Positions 56,503-64,000 of a DNA stretch of 64,000 bases are shown piece after piece. The position numbers were made by a program, and so were the translations under genes. Numbering within the stretch: position 1 is the stretch's first letter; every line of letters starts with the position of its first letter. The stretch spans positions 876,430 to 940,429 of the forward strand of contig JAGOQJ010000001.1 in NCBI GenBank assembly GCA_017991595.1, given 5' to 3'. This stretch comes from Candidatus Didemnitutus sp. GTDB lineage: Bacteria; Verrucomicrobiota; Verrucomicrobiia; Opitutales; Opitutaceae. The notes beneath the pieces are model-generated. The model was given only the letters and a program-made list of their open reading frames with translations, was not told where the DNA came from and did no database searches.

Positions 56503-56530
56503 AAGGCCGTCCGTGAGGACGGCCTTTTTT
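56503..56530 (+). terminator. Intrinsic terminator of the ACIII-Cco operon
   Basis: A perfect 10-bp stem AAGGCCGTCC / GGACGGCCTT (56503-56512 and 56517-56526) with a GTGA loop, running into TTTTTT. It begins 22 bases after the last cytochrome stop codon and closes the operon. Confidence 0.95.
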
Positions 56531-56593
56531 CTTCCTGTCGCGCACGGAAAATCGGCTTTGCCTTTCCCGCTCCGCGTGTGCTCATTCGCCTTC

Positions 56594-57244
56594 ATGTCCG
56601 CGAGCACCGCATATCCGCCCGGCGAGGAACTCGCCAACCGTCTCACCCACGGGGCCGGCGCGCTGCTGAGCGTCGCCGGGCTCGTGCTGATGGTGGTCTA
56701 TTCGGCGTTGCACGGCACGGTCTGGCACGTCGTCAGCACCGCCGTCTACGGCGCGACGCTGGTGTTGCTCTACTCGGCATCGACCGCCTACCACAGCGTC
56801 ACGAGCGCACGTTTGCGCGTGTTGCTGCAGAAGTTCGACCACGCGGCGATCTTCCTCCTCATCGCCGGCACCTACACGCCTTTCGTGCTCGGGCCGTTGC
56901 GCGGACCGTGGGGTTGGAGCCTGTTTGGCGTGATCTGGGGCCTGGCCATCCTCGGCGTGATCCTGAAGTTCCGGTTCGCGGGCCGCTTCGATGTCCTCTC
57001 CACGATCGTTTACCTGATCATGGGCTGGCTCGTGCTGATCGCGGCCAAGCCGCTCTTCGCCGCGCTGCCCGCCGGTGGCATCTGGCTGCTCGTTGCGGGT
57101 GGTCTTTGCTACTCGCTCGGCACGATTTTCTATCTCTGGGAAAAGCTGCCCTTCAACCACGCCATCTGGCACCTTTGGGTGCTCGGAGGCAGCGTGTGCC
57201 ACTGGGCGGCGATTTTCGGTTACGTCGTGCCGCCGGTCGCCTGA
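56594..57244 (+). CDS. Hemolysin III family membrane protein (TrhA/YqfA)
   Basis: A 216-residue seven-helix protein of the PAQR/HlyIII superfamily. The signature residues are EELANRLTHGAGALLS, SASTAYHSV, FDHAAIFLLIAGTYTPF and the C-terminal FNHAIWHLWVLGGSVCHW, whose histidines bind zinc in PAQR proteins. In E. coli, YqfA/TrhA is implicated in membrane-energy homeostasis; hemolysis is not its evident role. It converges with tspO with only four bases between them. The start used is the first Met of MSASTAYPP. Confidence 0.9.
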   Translation: MSASTAYPPGEELANRLTHGAGALLSVAGLVLMVVYSALHGTVWHVVSTAVYGATLVLLYSASTAYHSVTSARLRVLLQKFDHAAIFLLIAGTYTPFVLGPLRGPWGWSLFGVIWGLAILGVILKFRFAGRFDVLSTIVYLIMGWLVLIAAKPLFAALPAGGIWLLVAGGLCYSLGTIFYLWEKLPFNHAIWHLWVLGGSVCHWAAIFGYVVPPVA

Positions 57245-57248
57245 GCGC

Positions 57249-57722
57249 TCAGCGGTTTAGCCACCAGACGGTGCCATTCAACACGCTGGCGAAGCTGACC
57301 CACAGCACGTAGGGCAGCCACAGCAACGCGGCCGGCCGGTCGATGCGCCAGAACTTCAGGCCCGTGGTCACGATCGCGGCCCACAGGACGACGATCTCGA
57401 TGAACGCGAGGTCGGGACGCCGCAGGCCGAAGAAGAGGAAAGACCAGAGTGTATTCAACGCGAGTTGCGCAAAGAACCAACGCAGCGCCCTGAGCCGATC
57501 AGGGTGCTCGCGATGCCGCCAGACGCGCCACACGGCCACGGCCATCATCAGGTAGAGCATCGTCCACACCGGGCCGAACAACCAGCGGGGCGGATTCCAC
57601 TCCGGCTTGGCGAGCTCTTGATACCAAGTGCCCACGCTCGTGGCGGTGGCGGCGCCGCCGAGCGAAGCGGCGAGCAAGGTGAGGGCGATGAATCCCAAGA
57701 GAGCGAGCCAGCGGTTGGCCAT
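57249..57722 (-). CDS. tspO: TspO/MBR family protein
   Basis: A 157-residue five-helix membrane protein: YQELAKPEWNPPRWLFGPVWTMLYLMMAVAVWRVWR and LNTLWSFLFFGLRRP are signature segments. Family members bind tetrapyrroles and take part in stress or light response; the ligand here is unknown. The start is the Met before ANRWLALLG, since the 35 upstream codons have no membrane-protein character. It overlaps no gene and lies 82 bases downstream of the M20 peptidase. Confidence 0.92.
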   Translation of the reverse strand: MANRWLALLGFIALTLLAASLGGAATATSVGTWYQELAKPEWNPPRWLFGPVWTMLYLMMAVAVWRVWRHREHPDRLRALRWFFAQLALNTLWSFLFFGLRRPDLAFIEIVVLWAAIVTTGLKFWRIDRPAALLWLPYVLWVSFASVLNGTVWWLNR

Positions 57723-57804
57723 GTGCGAAGCGTAACCAACCACGCTCGCGAAGCAATGGGAGACCTTGCCCGCAGTGCCGGCCGGGCGGCAGCCGCGGCG
57801 TGGC

Positions 57805-59013
57805 TCAACCCCGCGGAGGCAGCGCAATCTCGCCCGCCGCGACCCGGTGCAGGAACAATGCTGCGAGCTGGGCGCGCGGCGCGATCGTGTTCATGCGGCA
57901 ATACTCGCGGTTACTGTGCAGGTGATCGCCGATCGGTCCAATGCCGTCGAGATTGGGCAGTCCGGCCGCGGTGAGGAGGTTACCGTCGGATCCGCCGCCG
58001 GCGTGCACCCACGAAAATGCGGGCACGCCCAAGTCGGCGCCGGCACGCTGCCACTCCTTGAAGACCGCTTCCTCCGCCGGCAGGCACTCCTTCGGTGGCC
58101 GGTTGAAGCCACCGTGCAACTCGAGGCGCAGTCCGTCGCGGGCGTTGATCGGTGCGGCGAGTTCGTGCAAGCGCGCCAGCAACGGTTCGCGATCCGCGAC
58201 CTTCGTGATGCGCACGTCGACCTCGGCCTCCGCGAAATCGGGCACGACGTTGGTCGCCGCGCCGCCGCCGCGGATGTTGCCGACGTTGAGCAGGACGCCG
58301 GGCATCTCGCCGGGCAGCCGGCCGATCGCGAGCAGATACTCCGCGAGCGCGAGGATCGCATTGCGGCCGTCGTTCGGAATCTTCGCGGCATGTGCGGCCC
58401 GGCCGTGGCAAGTCACGCGCAGATTGCCCGTGCCCTTGCGCGAGTGCACCGCATCGCCGGTCGGGCGCGCGGGCTCGAAAATGAAGGCAAACTGATGTCG
58501 CGCCGCGGCCTCGATGAAGAGCGGCTCGCTGCCGTGCGAACCGGTTTCTTCGTCCGGCGTGATGAGCGCTTCCCAACCGATGCGCTCTGCGTGCGCCGTC
58601 TGTTCGAAGGCCTGCAACGCGGCGAGCAGGGTGACGAGCCCGCCCTTCATGTCGGCCACGCCCGGGCCGTTGACGGTGTCGGCATCGATCCAGCGGCAGG
58701 TCTGGAACGCATCGGCGCTCTCGTAAACGGTGTCGTAGTGACCGCTCAGCAGGATTTGGATCGGTGCGGTCGGACGCAGGCGCACGCGCAGGGCCTTGAC
58801 GCCGGCGGGGTTGAAGCCCGGTGCCTCGGCCGACGGTTCGTCGATCGTCGCGGTCGGAAAGCTGTGGGCGAACGCCTCGCGGAGCGCGCATCGCATGCGC
58901 TCCAAGCCCGCGGCGTGGCCCGAGCCAGAGTTGATGTTGCACCACTGCTCAAGGAGCGCGGCGAGTTCGGCCTGGCGCTCGACGAGCGCGACGATGGAAG
59001 CGGGAAGCGACAT
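57805..59013 (-). CDS. M20 family metallopeptidase, CPG2/ArgE-like
   Basis: A 402-residue zinc hydrolase. Ligand motifs are SGHYDTVY (His92), GVADMKGG (Asp121), PDEETGS (Glu155/Glu156), FIFEPAR (Glu near 180) and DHLHSN near the C-terminus. The central lid domain has RKGTGNLRVTCHGRAAHAAKIPNDGRNAI, typical of glutamate carboxypeptidase-like M20 members that remove terminal amino acids or acyl groups. The substrate cannot be told. The upstream 51 open codons are not protein-like; the ATG before SLPASIV is chosen. It is divergent from the F420-reductase-like gene. Confidence 0.9.
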   Translation of the reverse strand: MSLPASIVALVERQAELAALLEQWCNINSGSGHAAGLERMRCALREAFAHSFPTATIDEPSAEAPGFNPAGVKALRVRLRPTAPIQILLSGHYDTVYESADAFQTCRWIDADTVNGPGVADMKGGLVTLLAALQAFEQTAHAERIGWEALITPDEETGSHGSEPLFIEAAARHQFAFIFEPARPTGDAVHSRKGTGNLRVTCHGRAAHAAKIPNDGRNAILALAEYLLAIGRLPGEMPGVLLNVGNIRGGGAATNVVPDFAEAEVDVRITKVADREPLLARLHELAAPINARDGLRLELHGGFNRPPKECLPAEEAVFKEWQRAGADLGVPAFSWVHAGGGSDGNLLTAAGLPNLDGIGPIGDHLHSNREYCRMNTIAPRAQLAALFLHRVAAGEIALPPRG

Positions 59014-59195
59014 GATAGTGAACAAGAACCCGACGGAGAACCGGCACGGAAACAGAACTCGCTGGCCGGCGCAAGCGGCCAGCCATCCGGGGGCGCGGCG
59101 TGAATGGTTCGCGAGCCAAGGGTGGCGACGGATAATTTCCCTGCGGCGGGGTCGCAGCCTTGCCATCGGGGGCCGGCGTGCCAGCCTCGCGCGGC

Positions 59196-59837
59196 ATGAA
59201 CGTCGCGATCATCGGCGCCGGTCAGGTCGGTTCGGCACTCGGACGGAGCTGGGCGAAGGCGGGCCACCAGATCATCTACGGGGTGCGCAATCCCCACGGC
59301 GGCAAGACCCAGCCGCCCACGTTTGAGGGAGTCTCGGTGCAGCTGATCCCGGACGCGGTGCGCGCCGGTGACATCGTCGTGCTCGCCACGCCGTGGAAGG
59401 CGGTCCCGGAGGTCGTCGCCCTTATGGGCGACCTGCAGGGCAAGGTGGTGATCGATTGCACGAATCCGCTCTCTTTGAACGCGGAGGGCAGCCTCAGCCT
59501 CGAAGTCGGCTCGACCACCTCGGGCGCGGAGGAAATCCAGCGGCTCATGCCGGCCGCGCGCGTGGTGAAGGCCTTCAACACCTACGGCTGGGAAAACTTC
59601 GAGAACTCCTCCTATCCGGGACATGGCGAGTTGCTTCCGGTGATGTTCCATTGCGGCGATGACGAGGAGGCGAAGGAACAAGTGGCGGCGCTGGCCCGGG
59701 ACCTCGGGTTCGAGCCCGTGGACGCGGGTGGCTTGGGCATGGCGCGCAGCCTCGAGCCGCTGGCGTTGTTGTGGATCCGGCTCGCCGTGCAGGGCGGGCG
59801 CAACCCGAATTTCGTCTGGGCCCGCTTGCGGCGCTGA
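59196..59837 (+). CDS. NADPH-dependent F420 reductase-like oxidoreductase
   Basis: A 213-residue Rossmann protein: NVAIIGAGQVGSALGRSWAKAG at the start (GAGQVG at 7-12), then YGVRNP, LATPWKAVPEV, VVIDCTNPL and KAFNTYGWENFENSSY. It belongs to the F420-dependent NADP oxidoreductase family, whose wider members use NADPH with varied acceptors; F420 use itself is not shown here. It is divergent from the M20 gene and precedes the symporter gene by 87 bases. Confidence 0.85.
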   Translation: MNVAIIGAGQVGSALGRSWAKAGHQIIYGVRNPHGGKTQPPTFEGVSVQLIPDAVRAGDIVVLATPWKAVPEVVALMGDLQGKVVIDCTNPLSLNAEGSLSLEVGSTTSGAEEIQRLMPAARVVKAFNTYGWENFENSSYPGHGELLPVMFHCGDDEEAKEQVAALARDLGFEPVDAGGLGMARSLEPLALLWIRLAVQGGRNPNFVWARLRR

Positions 59838-59924
59838 CCCTGCGCCGGTGGTGACGGAACGGAAACACAACGGAACGGGCGCGACACGGACACCGCTGCG
59901 GCCGGCGGAGTGTGATTCCAAGTC

Positions 59925-61505
59925 ATGACGCTGCCCGATTGGATCGTCATCGGCTCCTACTTGCTGGCAATGATCGCGCTCAGCGCGTGGCTCTCGCGCG
60001 GGCAGGCGGACGAGGCCGACTACTACGTGGGCGGCCGCACGCTGCCGTGGTGGGCGCTGTCGCTGTCGACGATGGCGACGCAATCCTCGGCGAATTCCTT
60101 CCTCGGCATCCCGGCCTTCGTGGCGCTGGCGCCCGGGGGCGGGTTGACGTGGTTGCAATACGAACTCGCGCTGCCTTTCGCGATGGTGCTGCTGATGATG
60201 TTTGTCGTGCCGGTGTTCCGCGGCCTGCATCTGATCAGCGTCTACGAGTATCTGGAGCGCCGTTTCGATCGTGGCACGCGGTTGCTCCTGAGCGGAGTCT
60301 TCCTGCTCTCCCGCGGCCTGGCGACGGGCGTCGCGGTCTACGCCGCGGCGCTGGTGCTGCAGGTGTGCACGGACGTGCCGCTGTGGGTGGCGATCGTGTT
60401 GATGGGCGGCATCACGGTGATCTACGATACGCTCGGCGGCATGAAGGCGGTGGTCTGGTCGGACGTGATCCAGATGTTCGTGCTGTTCGCAGGGATCTTC
60501 GTCTGCGGCTGGGTGGCGCTGGGCATGGTGGGCGGGTGGGAGCACGCGGTCGCCGCGCACCCGCCGGAGCGGCTCGCCGGTCTCGACCTTGGCCATGGTC
60601 TGGGCGACGGTGCGCGCGCTCCCTTCTGGGGTTTCCTGATCGGCGGACTCGTGCTCTACCTGAGTTACTACGGCGTCGACCAGAGCCAGGTGCAGCGGCA
60701 GCTCGCGGCGCCGAGCGTGCGCGATGCGAAGCGCACGCTGGTATTCAACGGCGTGGCGCGTTTCCCGCTCACGCTGCTGTATGCGCTGCTGGGCTTGCTG
60801 GTCGGCGCGGTGTATCACGCCTCGGCCGAGTTGCGCGCGGCGGTGCCGGCGGAGCGGCTGGATTACCTCATGCCGCGCTTCATCGAGCTTTACCTCCCTG
60901 CCGGTGCGCGGGGTCTGCTGGTGGCCGCGATTCTGGCGGCGGCGATGTCGAGCCTCGACTCGGCCTTGAACAGCCTGTCGGCGTCCACGCTGCGCGACTT
61001 TGTGTCGCCGTGGATCGGCGAGCAACGGCGCTTGCTGGCGAGCCGGCTCGTCACGGCGGGCTGGGGCGCCGCCATCACGGCGTTCGCGTTCGTGGTCGGC
61101 GACATCTCCACGACCGTGGTCGAGGGCATCAACCGCCTCGGGGCGCTGTTCTACGGCCCGTTGCTGGCGGCGTTCGCCGCGGGTATCCTCGACCGCCGTG
61201 CGCGCGGCCCGGGCGTGATCGCGGGCGTCGTGGCGGGTGTGGGGGTGAATCTGACGTTGCTGGCGTTGTTCCCGACGGAGCTGTTCTGGATGTGGTGGAA
61301 CGTCACGGGACTAGTGGCGGCTGGGCTGGTGACCGCGCTCGTGAGCCGCCTGCTTGCACCGCCGCGCGCCGAGCAGCTGGCGGAAACGACCATCACCGGT
61401 GCGCAGCTCGCGGTCAGCTGGCGGCGCAACGCTTGGGTCTATGCCGGACTGTTGGGCTACGGCGCGGCCTTGATCGCGGTGGCGGCTTGGTGCGGCGTGC
61501 GGTGA
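59925..61505 (+). CDS. Sodium:solute symporter (SSS) family transporter
   Basis: A 526-residue membrane protein of about 13 helices. Family marks are DEADYYVGGRTLPWWALSLSTMATQSSANSFLGIP, GGMKAVVWSDVIQMFVLFAG, SYYGVDQSQVQRQLAA and AAILAAAMSSLDSALNSLSA, the Na2-site segment of LeuT-fold symporters. The substrate cannot be inferred; the closest-looking families carry sialic acid, myo-inositol or proline. It converges with the asparaginase gene. Confidence 0.9.
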   Translation: MTLPDWIVIGSYLLAMIALSAWLSRGQADEADYYVGGRTLPWWALSLSTMATQSSANSFLGIPAFVALAPGGGLTWLQYELALPFAMVLLMMFVVPVFRGLHLISVYEYLERRFDRGTRLLLSGVFLLSRGLATGVAVYAAALVLQVCTDVPLWVAIVLMGGITVIYDTLGGMKAVVWSDVIQMFVLFAGIFVCGWVALGMVGGWEHAVAAHPPERLAGLDLGHGLGDGARAPFWGFLIGGLVLYLSYYGVDQSQVQRQLAAPSVRDAKRTLVFNGVARFPLTLLYALLGLLVGAVYHASAELRAAVPAERLDYLMPRFIELYLPAGARGLLVAAILAAAMSSLDSALNSLSASTLRDFVSPWIGEQRRLLASRLVTAGWGAAITAFAFVVGDISTTVVEGINRLGALFYGPLLAAFAAGILDRRARGPGVIAGVVAGVGVNLTLLALFPTELFWMWWNVTGLVAAGLVTALVSRLLAPPRAEQLAETTITGAQLAVSWRRNAWVYAGLLGYGAALIAVAAWCGVR

Positions 61506-61580
61506 GCCGGGTGCCGGGAATCGGCACCGAGCGCTGGCGCGTCGCACGACCGTTCCTGCTCATCCGCGGAACGGATGAAC

Positions 61581-62066
61581 TCAGCTCTGGGGCTCGAAGC
61601 GGCTCGCGGCGCGGTTCTTCCTCACCTTGTCCGCGGGAGAAACGACGCCGTTCATCGCGATATAGACGCCCGGTGGGAGCACTTGGAGGGCGCCGATGGC
61701 GCAGCCGACGTTGAAGACTGCATCGCTGTCGCGGAAACGCGCGGGCTGCATCGCGCCGGTGAAGACGACGACCTTGTCCGCGAGCCCTTGGAGCTTCGCG
61801 GCGGTGGCGGTCATGGTGTCGGTGCCGTGCGTGATGAGGATGTGCTTCTCCGGAGCGGCCTCCACGCGAGCGCGGATGAGCGCGCGGTCCTCGTCGGTCA
61901 TCGCGAGGCTGTCCTTCTGGAGGACGGATTCGACGATGAAGTCGAAGGTGACGTTGGAGTCGCGGAGGAGCGGTCCGATCTGGGGCTCGCCGACCTCGTA
62001 GGTGCTGGCGGCATCGAAGTAGACCTTGTCGATGGTGCCGCCGGCGGTGATGACGCGGAGTCGCAT
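61581..62066 (-). CDS. Short asparaginase-domain protein
   Basis: A 161-residue protein holding only the N-terminal catalytic domain of L-asparaginase. TAGGTIDKVYF carries the nucleophile Thr and THGTDTM carries the second Thr-Asp pair. The C-terminal domain of full asparaginases (usual length about 330) is missing, yet the gene ends cleanly with no sign of damage. It may act as a homo-oligomer or have another amidase role. It is the last gene of a minus-strand run after the RodZ-like gene. Confidence 0.8.
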   Translation of the reverse strand: MRLRVITAGGTIDKVYFDAASTYEVGEPQIGPLLRDSNVTFDFIVESVLQKDSLAMTDEDRALIRARVEAAPEKHILITHGTDTMTATAAKLQGLADKVVVFTGAMQPARFRDSDAVFNVGCAIGALQVLPPGVYIAMNGVVSPADKVRKNRAASRFEPQS

Positions 62067-62113
62067 GGGAGCGGGGAGGGAAGGGCGCGGGTGCAGTCGC
62101 GCGGACGGCACGC

Positions 62114-62860
62114 TCAGTCGAGACGGAAGCGGCCGTAGTTGCCTGTGGGGAAGGCAGGGATATCCATCGCGCGGCCGTTGACTTCCATGCGCAGCTTCGT
62201 GCGGTCCTCGACGGTGACGAGGAGGACGCCGTTCTTGGGGAAGGAGCGGGTCTGGCCGCGGGCGAGCGCGGCGTCGTAGACGATGCCCTTGTCGGCATCG
62301 CGCACGATCTTGATACGCGTGTCCTCGATCGCGGTGAAGGTGACGGTCTGGGCCGGCGCGGCCGGCTCGCTGGCGGCGGTCTCGCCTTGCGGCGCGGCGG
62401 CTTGCTTGGCGGCGGGGCGCGGTTCGGCGTTGGTCGTGAAGACGCTGATGAGCAGGCCGACGACCACGATGAACACGAGGGCGCCGCCGCCGATCAGGCC
62501 GTATTTCAGCATGACGGGATCGAGGCCACCGCCGGCGCCGCTGGCGGCGGGCGTGCCTTCACCGCCGGCGCCGAACTCGACGCGGCCGTAGTTCTCGCGC
62601 GCCTCCCGGCGGGGGGCGCGGCCTTCGCCGGCCATGAGCGTGTCGTATTCGGCGAGGAAGCGGGCCGCGTCGAATTCGAGATAGCGCGCGTAGGCGCGGA
62701 CGAAGCCGCGCACGTAGAGCGGCGGCAGGTCGAGGTCGAACGTGTTGGCTTCGAATTTCTGCAGGTAATCCCCGCGGATCTTCGTGGCTTCGGCAGCCTC
62801 CCGGATGGAAATGCCTTTGCGTTTCCGCGCCTCCTCAAGTCGTTCGCCAAGCGTCTGCAT
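62114..62860 (-). CDS. rodZ: RodZ-like HTH membrane protein
   Basis: A 248-residue protein with an N-terminal helix-turn-helix (TLGERLEEARKRKGISIREAAEATKIRGDYLQKFE; PPLYVRGFVRAYARYLEFD), a cytosolic linker, one transmembrane helix at about 118-142 (YGLIGGGALVFIVVVGLLISVF), and a periplasmic DUF4115-like domain (TVTFTAIEDTRIKIVRDADKG). RodZ links MreB to the elongation machinery. It lies after ftsK on the same strand, in keeping with a cell-shape/division setting. The tail GNYGRFRLD is short. Confidence 0.85.
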   Translation of the reverse strand: MQTLGERLEEARKRKGISIREAAEATKIRGDYLQKFEANTFDLDLPPLYVRGFVRAYARYLEFDAARFLAEYDTLMAGEGRAPRREARENYGRVEFGAGGEGTPAASGAGGGLDPVMLKYGLIGGGALVFIVVVGLLISVFTTNAEPRPAAKQAAAPQGETAASEPAAPAQTVTFTAIEDTRIKIVRDADKGIVYDAALARGQTRSFPKNGVLLVTVEDRTKLRMEVNGRAMDIPAFPTGNYGRFRLD

Positions 62861-62976
62861 GAGTTTTTGAGTAAGGAATCTGGCCCGGGGAAGTCACCAC
62901 GAAAGACGGGCGCGGGCCAAAAACTTTGGCACCACCGGCGACGCGATGCCGGGCGGGGCGTCGCCGTGTCCGTGCG

Positions 62977-64000
62977 TCAGGGTTGATACGTGTCGAGATC
63001 GACGAGGATCTCGCGCGGGCTGGAGCCGTTTTCGGGGCCGACGATGCCCTTGTCCTCCATGAGATCCATGATGCGGGCGGCGCGGTTGTAGCCGATGCGG
63101 AGCTTGCGCTGGAGAGTGGAGGTGGAGGCGCGGCGGCTGGAGCGGATGACCTCGAAGGCCTGGCGGAACAACTCGGCGTCGTCGCCCATGTCGCCGTCGT
63201 TGCCGCCGCCGTCTTCGTCCTCGTCGTCCTCGCGGGCGGCGCGGTCGATTTGCTGCTGCACGGACTGGGCGTATTGCGGGGGGCCGTTGCGCTTGAGAAA
63301 TTCGACGATCTCGGCGACTTCCTCGTCGCCGACGAAGGCGCCCTGGGCGCGCACGACGCGGGAGGTGCCGGGCGGGGTGAAGAGCATGTCGCCGCGGCCG
63401 ATGAGCGTCTCGGCGCCTTTGCCGTCGAGGATCGTGCGCGAGTCGACTTGCGAGGCGACCTGGAATGCGATGCGCGAGGGGAGGTTGGCCTTGATGACGC
63501 CGGTGATGACGTTCACCGACGGACGCTGCGTGGCGATGATGAGGTGGATGCCGGCAGCACGAGCGAGCTGCGCGAGGCGGGCGATGCTCGTCTCGATCTC
63601 GGCGGGGGCGATCATCATCAGGTCCGCGAGCTCGTCGACGATGGCGACGATGTAAGGCAGGCGCTCCGGAATTTCGATGTCGTCGGGGGCGACGCCGGCG
63701 AGCTCGGCCTGCTGCTCGGGCGTGGGCTCGGCAGGCTTGTCCTTCTTGCGGTAGTTGAATCCGGTAATATTACGGACGTTGCACTTCGCGAAGATCTGGT
63801 AGCGCTGCTCCATCTCGCCGAGCAGCCACTTGAGCGCGGCCGGCACTTTTTTCGGCTCGGTGACGACCGGGATGAGCATGTGCGGGAGCGAGTTGAAGAC
63901 CTTCAACTCGACCACCTTCGGGTCGACCATGATGAGGCGCACGTCCTTCGGGCTCTTCGAGTAGAGGATCGAGGCGACGATGGAGTTGATGCACACCGAT
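62977..64000 (-). CDS. ftsK: DNA translocase FtsK, C-terminal part
   Basis: The C-terminal 340 or so residues of FtsK/SpoIIIE; the N-terminal part and Walker A lie beyond the right edge, with the frame still open at SVCINSIVASILYSK. Walker B is YIVAIVDELADLMM, followed by ARAAGIHLIIATQRPSVNVITG, and the C-terminal gamma (winged-helix) domain ends the protein (AFEVIRSSRRASTSTLQRKLRIGYNRAARIMDLME) and recognises polar DNA sequences. An acidic linker (EDDEDEDGGG) precedes gamma. It translocates DNA at the septum. Confidence 0.95.
   Translation of the reverse strand, partial: SVCINSIVASILYSKSPKDVRLIMVDPKVVELKVFNSLPHMLIPVVTEPKKVPAALKWLLGEMEQRYQIFAKCNVRNITGFNYRKKDKPAEPTPEQQAELAGVAPDDIEIPERLPYIVAIVDELADLMMIAPAEIETSIARLAQLARAAGIHLIIATQRPSVNVITGVIKANLPSRIAFQVASQVDSRTILDGKGAETLIGRGDMLFTPPGTSRVVRAQGAFVGDEEVAEIVEFLKRNGPPQYAQSVQQQIDRAAREDDEDEDGGGNDGDMGDDAELFRQAFEVIRSSRRASTSTLQRKLRIGYNRAARIMDLMEDKGIVGPENGSSPREILVDLDTYQP

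Noticed and set aside
61510..61528. Hairpin GGTGCCG-GGAAT-CGGCACC between the symporter and asparaginase genes as a terminator
   Set aside because: Only seven base pairs and no T-run on either strand; in GC-rich DNA this is weak evidence.

Overview
The window is GC-rich, densely coded bacterial chromosome. It looks like a Verrucomicrobiota genome, most likely of the Opitutaceae type. The supporting marks are a TonB receptor with the 'VVLSxFEV' N-terminal signature, very large secreted Ig/FN3/NHL proteins, a PEP-CTERM protein, secreted proteins ending in 'DxDGDGLTNLxEYAF' style C-termini, and an alternative complex III operon. This assignment is inferred from gene content, without any database search. 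No rRNA, tRNA, CRISPR array, insertion sequence or integrase was recognised.

Layout. (1) 1-3.4 kb, minus strand: a dTDP-rhamnose operon made of a plant NRS/ER-like epimerase/reductase, rfbB, a four-helix-bundle protein, rfbA and a glycosyltransferase cut by the window edge. (2) 3.5-8.6 kb: a small redox cluster on the minus strand (tautomerase, SDR, cupin, Gfo/Idh/MocA oxidoreductase, Zn alcohol dehydrogenase) facing a divergent AraC regulator, with an 8-bp direct repeat between them. (3) 8.7-13 kb: a multidomain metzincin-type lipoprotein protease. (4) 13.2-24.8 kb: a surface-polysaccharide locus of glycosyltransferases, a GT39-like and a YfhO-like membrane protein, a three-domain glycosyltransferase, the Wzt/Wzm ABC exporter, and a GbsR/MarR regulator at the head of the operon. 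(5) 24.9-29.5 kb, divergent from it: a TolC / HlyD-type adaptor / FtsX permease / LolD-type ATPase export operon; two palindromes sit between the two operons. (6) 29.9-44.1 kb: a polymer-use locus with a TonB receptor, a 2433-residue Ig/FN3/NHL protein, a GH28 polygalacturonase, a LacI regulator, and a convergent PEP-CTERM protein that shares a module with the giant protein. (7) 44.1-45.3 kb: a less GC-rich gap with no convincing gene. (8) 45.3-56.5 kb: a respiratory operon, ActA-ActF followed by a small membrane protein, a CcoN-like protein, CcoO and a membrane cytochrome c, closed by a clear terminator. (9) 56.6-64 kb: housekeeping and miscellaneous genes (HlyIII/TrhA, TspO, M20 peptidase, F420-reductase-like protein, Na+/solute symporter, short asparaginase, RodZ-like protein, FtsK).

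The most unusual item is in the respiratory operon. The CcoN-like 'oxidase subunit I' keeps the length and sequence framework of cbb3 oxidase subunit I but lacks every heme and CuB ligand and the active-site tyrosine. It is therefore probably not an oxidase, although it is co-transcribed with CcoO, a cytochrome c and a complete alternative complex III. Also notable are the apparent replacement of RmlC and RmlD by one NRS/ER-type enzyme, a 59-codon Tat-like mini-ORF heading the ACIII operon, a beta-rich module present three times in the giant protein and once in the PEP-CTERM protein, and a GGGGGAPSLWF C-terminal sorting-like signal.
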